Below, piece after piece: positions 62,660-64,000 of a DNA stretch of 64,000 bases. The first letter of the stretch is position 1, and every line of letters begins with the position of its first letter. Where the stretch lies: assembly GCA_039814575.1 (NCBI GenBank), contig JBCCAY010000012.1:1-64000 (forward strand). The letters run 5' to 3'. The notes under the pieces are model-generated. The model saw only the letters and a list, made by a program, of their open reading frames with translations. It had not been told where the DNA came from and made no database searches. Position numbers and translations under genes: made by a program. The DNA comes from MED-G105 sp039814575 (GTDB lineage: Bacteria > Pseudomonadota > Alphaproteobacteria > Caulobacterales > Parvularculaceae).

Positions 62660-63889
62660 ATGCCCCTGCCGATTTTGCCGCCGATCGATTTATTGTTGCT
62701 TGCCAGTCTTGTTCTCGTCTGTGTGTTGAGCCTAACGCGCGCCGCCACGGCCGCAAGCGCTGCGCCGGCTGCAACGATCGCAGCAGGTTTGACCGCCGCC
62801 ATCATCTGGCGGCTCGCCGGCGGTCCGGTCGCGACGCCGGATCTTAGCGCCGGCCTCGCGAGCGCCGGGCTCGCCGTTCTCGGTTTCGCAAGCGCGGCTC
62901 AAGTGCGCGCCAGCCGATTCGCCCCGCGCAGTCCGATCTCGTTCAAACTGACGCTGGCCGCCGCGCCAATCTACTTTTTGGCCTGTGCTTTGACGGCGTT
63001 CATTATGCTGCCGCACATCTCGTTTCCAGCGGCACTGCTTTTGGGCGCAGCATTGATGTTGAACGGCGCGGCGTTTGATCGCCAACTGATCGCCACAACA
63101 AGCGCGCCGAAAGCGGTGCGCAGCGTTGTCAGGGCAGAAAGCGCAGCGGTGATCGCCCTTGGCGTTCCTGCCGCGGTATTAGCCACCGGCTATGCAACAG
63201 CGGCAAGCCCCTCAGAACCAGCGTTAGGACCGCTTCTGTCAGCAGCGCTCGGCCTTCTGAACGGCTTCGCCTTTGGCGGCGTCTTAGGCCTCCTCGCGGC
63301 GCGGACGCCGAGCCGCCTCAAAGCGTTAAGACTTGCCGGGGCCCCTGCCGCGCCGTGTCTGGCAGCGATCCTCGCCTTTATCGCGGCCCCTTATTTAGGC
63401 GCCAACGCCATCATCGCCGCGACCGCCGTTGGTCTTTTGTGGGGCGAACAAACGGACGGCACGTCGAGCGACCGGCGGATCTTACGCCGACGCGCGGAAC
63501 GCCTCGTCATGCCGGCGGCCTATTTCGGTTTCGGCGTCGTGTTGGCGCCGCGTTTGTTTGAGGCGGACCTCCTGTCTTTGTTTTTCGCAATTGCAGCGGC
63601 GACGGTCTTGCGGGCCGGCCCGCGTCTAGCAGTCCTGCAAAACGCTGATTTCCCGAGGGCGTCACAGAACTTTCTCGCCTGGTATGGCGGTGCGCCCGGC
63701 GCAGCGACGGCGTTGTTTTTGATGACGCTTGTTGGCAATCCAGCGATTGTCGACGCCGAAGGCGTGCTGACGATCGGCGCTCTTAGCGTCGTCGCCGGCG
63801 TCGTCATCGCCCGCGTCTCCGCAAAACCCTTGGTGGCCTCGTTTCTTAAAGAAACGGCGATCGCTCGCCGGCGCATAAGACCCGCTTAA
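62660..63889 (+). CDS. Polytopic membrane protein, cation:proton-antiporter-like
   Basis: The ATG at 62660 is preceded by AAAGG at good spacing; the frame extends further to 62579 with hydrophilic sequence. The 409-residue protein consists of about 10-12 hydrophobic helices with Ala/Gly-rich packing (for example LLLLASLVLVCVLSLTRAA, GLTAAIIWRLAG, AALGLLNGFAFGGVLGLLAAR, FLMTLVGNPAIVDAEG). The two-halves helix layout and the conserved short polar patch NGAAFDRQLIATTSAPKAV resemble the sodium/proton antiporter fold, but no signature is certain. A transporter is the safest description. Composition matches the host genome. Confidence 0.65.
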   Translation: MPLPILPPIDLLLLASLVLVCVLSLTRAATAASAAPAATIAAGLTAAIIWRLAGGPVATPDLSAGLASAGLAVLGFASAAQVRASRFAPRSPISFKLTLAAAPIYFLACALTAFIMLPHISFPAALLLGAALMLNGAAFDRQLIATTSAPKAVRSVVRAESAAVIALGVPAAVLATGYATAASPSEPALGPLLSAALGLLNGFAFGGVLGLLAARTPSRLKALRLAGAPAAPCLAAILAFIAAPYLGANAIIAATAVGLLWGEQTDGTSSDRRILRRRAERLVMPAAYFGFGVVLAPRLFEADLLSLFFAIAAATVLRAGPRLAVLQNADFPRASQNFLAWYGGAPGAATALFLMTLVGNPAIVDAEGVLTIGALSVVAGVVIARVSAKPLVASFLKETAIARRRIRPA

Positions 63890-63963
63890 AAACGGCGCGC
63901 CGTTAGCGCGCAAGGTCCGAGAGAACTAAGCTTCGCAACGATCGCAAAGCCCATAAAAGATAG

Positions 63964-63998
63964 AAAAGCGCGTCTGGTTTTATAGGTGCGCTTTTTTT
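63964..63998 (+). terminator. Intrinsic terminator near the window end
   Basis: AAAAGCGC (63964-63971) pairs with GCGCTTTT (63988-63995) around a 16-base loop and the T-run continues to 63998. It lies 75 bases after the membrane-protein stop. It may serve that gene or a gene beyond the edge. Confidence 0.65.
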
Positions 63999-64000
63999 AT

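Noticed and set aside
1..64000. CRISPR arrays, rRNA genes, toxin-antitoxin or restriction-modification loci
   Set aside because: No regularly spaced repeats with unique spacers, no rRNA sequence and no paired small toxin/antitoxin or methyltransferase genes were found.

Overview
The window reads as chromosome of a free-living, aerobic alphaproteobacterium, probably marine and close to Parvularculaceae/Hyphomonadaceae (inference). The evidence is a moderately GC-rich coding style, the complex I accessory subunit NDUFA12, a DUF2155 protein, a B12-dependent class II ribonucleotide reductase, RF2 with an SPY rather than SPF tripeptide, a bactofilin/M23 pair, and familiar gene neighbourhoods (rne / amiC-mrcA-prfB; rplY-pth-ychF; aroQ-accB-accC-aat).

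Layout. 1-6.7 kb is an accessory island: the end of an IS1595-type element lying inside a dead IS3 orfA, then a TonB-dependent receptor / FecR / FecI-type sigma locus in which the receptor carries one in-frame TAA, then a decayed IS481 transposase, an AT-rich stretch and a CAU-anticodon tRNA with 16-bp tandem repeats beyond its 5' end. 7-9.4 kb holds a lipoprotein serine hydrolase diverging from a SIMPL-domain protein. 9.7-18.7 kb carries glmS, galT, galK and galE (amino-sugar and Leloir nucleotide-sugar supply), interrupted by the opposing rplY-pth-ychF translation block and a small membrane protein. 18.9-26.4 kb has a metallophosphoesterase, an HNH protein, anmK, tyrS and a giant AsmA/YhdP-like envelope protein. 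26.9-30.6 kb has a Bcp peroxiredoxin, a DUF455 ferritin-like protein and an overlapping M23 peptidase-bactofilin pair. 30.7-34.6 kb holds two tandem paralogous secreted amidohydrolases behind a perfect inverted repeat. 35.1-45.3 kb holds prfB (programmed +1 frameshift), PBP1A, AmiC and the divergent rne. 45.5-54 kb holds a BepA-like M48 protease, a DsbA-like protein, thiSG, aroQ, accBC, aat, a DUF2155 protein and NDUFA12. 54-64 kb holds nrdJ, a pentapeptide-repeat protein, a lytic transglycosylase, thiO, a holin-like protein and a polytopic membrane protein that ends near a terminator.

Functional themes. Peptidoglycan synthesis, remodelling and recycling genes are frequent (glmS, anmK, M23 peptidase, bactofilin, PBP1A, AmiC, lytic transglycosylase). 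Thiamine thiazole genes are split (thiSG and thiO about 12 kb apart), as are the Leloir genes. Two copies of a long inverted-repeat intergenic element with shared 17-bp ends lie about 6.6 kb apart. I found no CRISPR array, no rRNA, no intact prophage and no clear novel defence system. The items most worth following up are the interrupted receptor with its intact sigma/anti-sigma pair, the bactofilin/M23 overlap, the amidohydrolase duplication with its operator-like palindrome, the rplY leader hairpin and the very acidic insert in RNase E.
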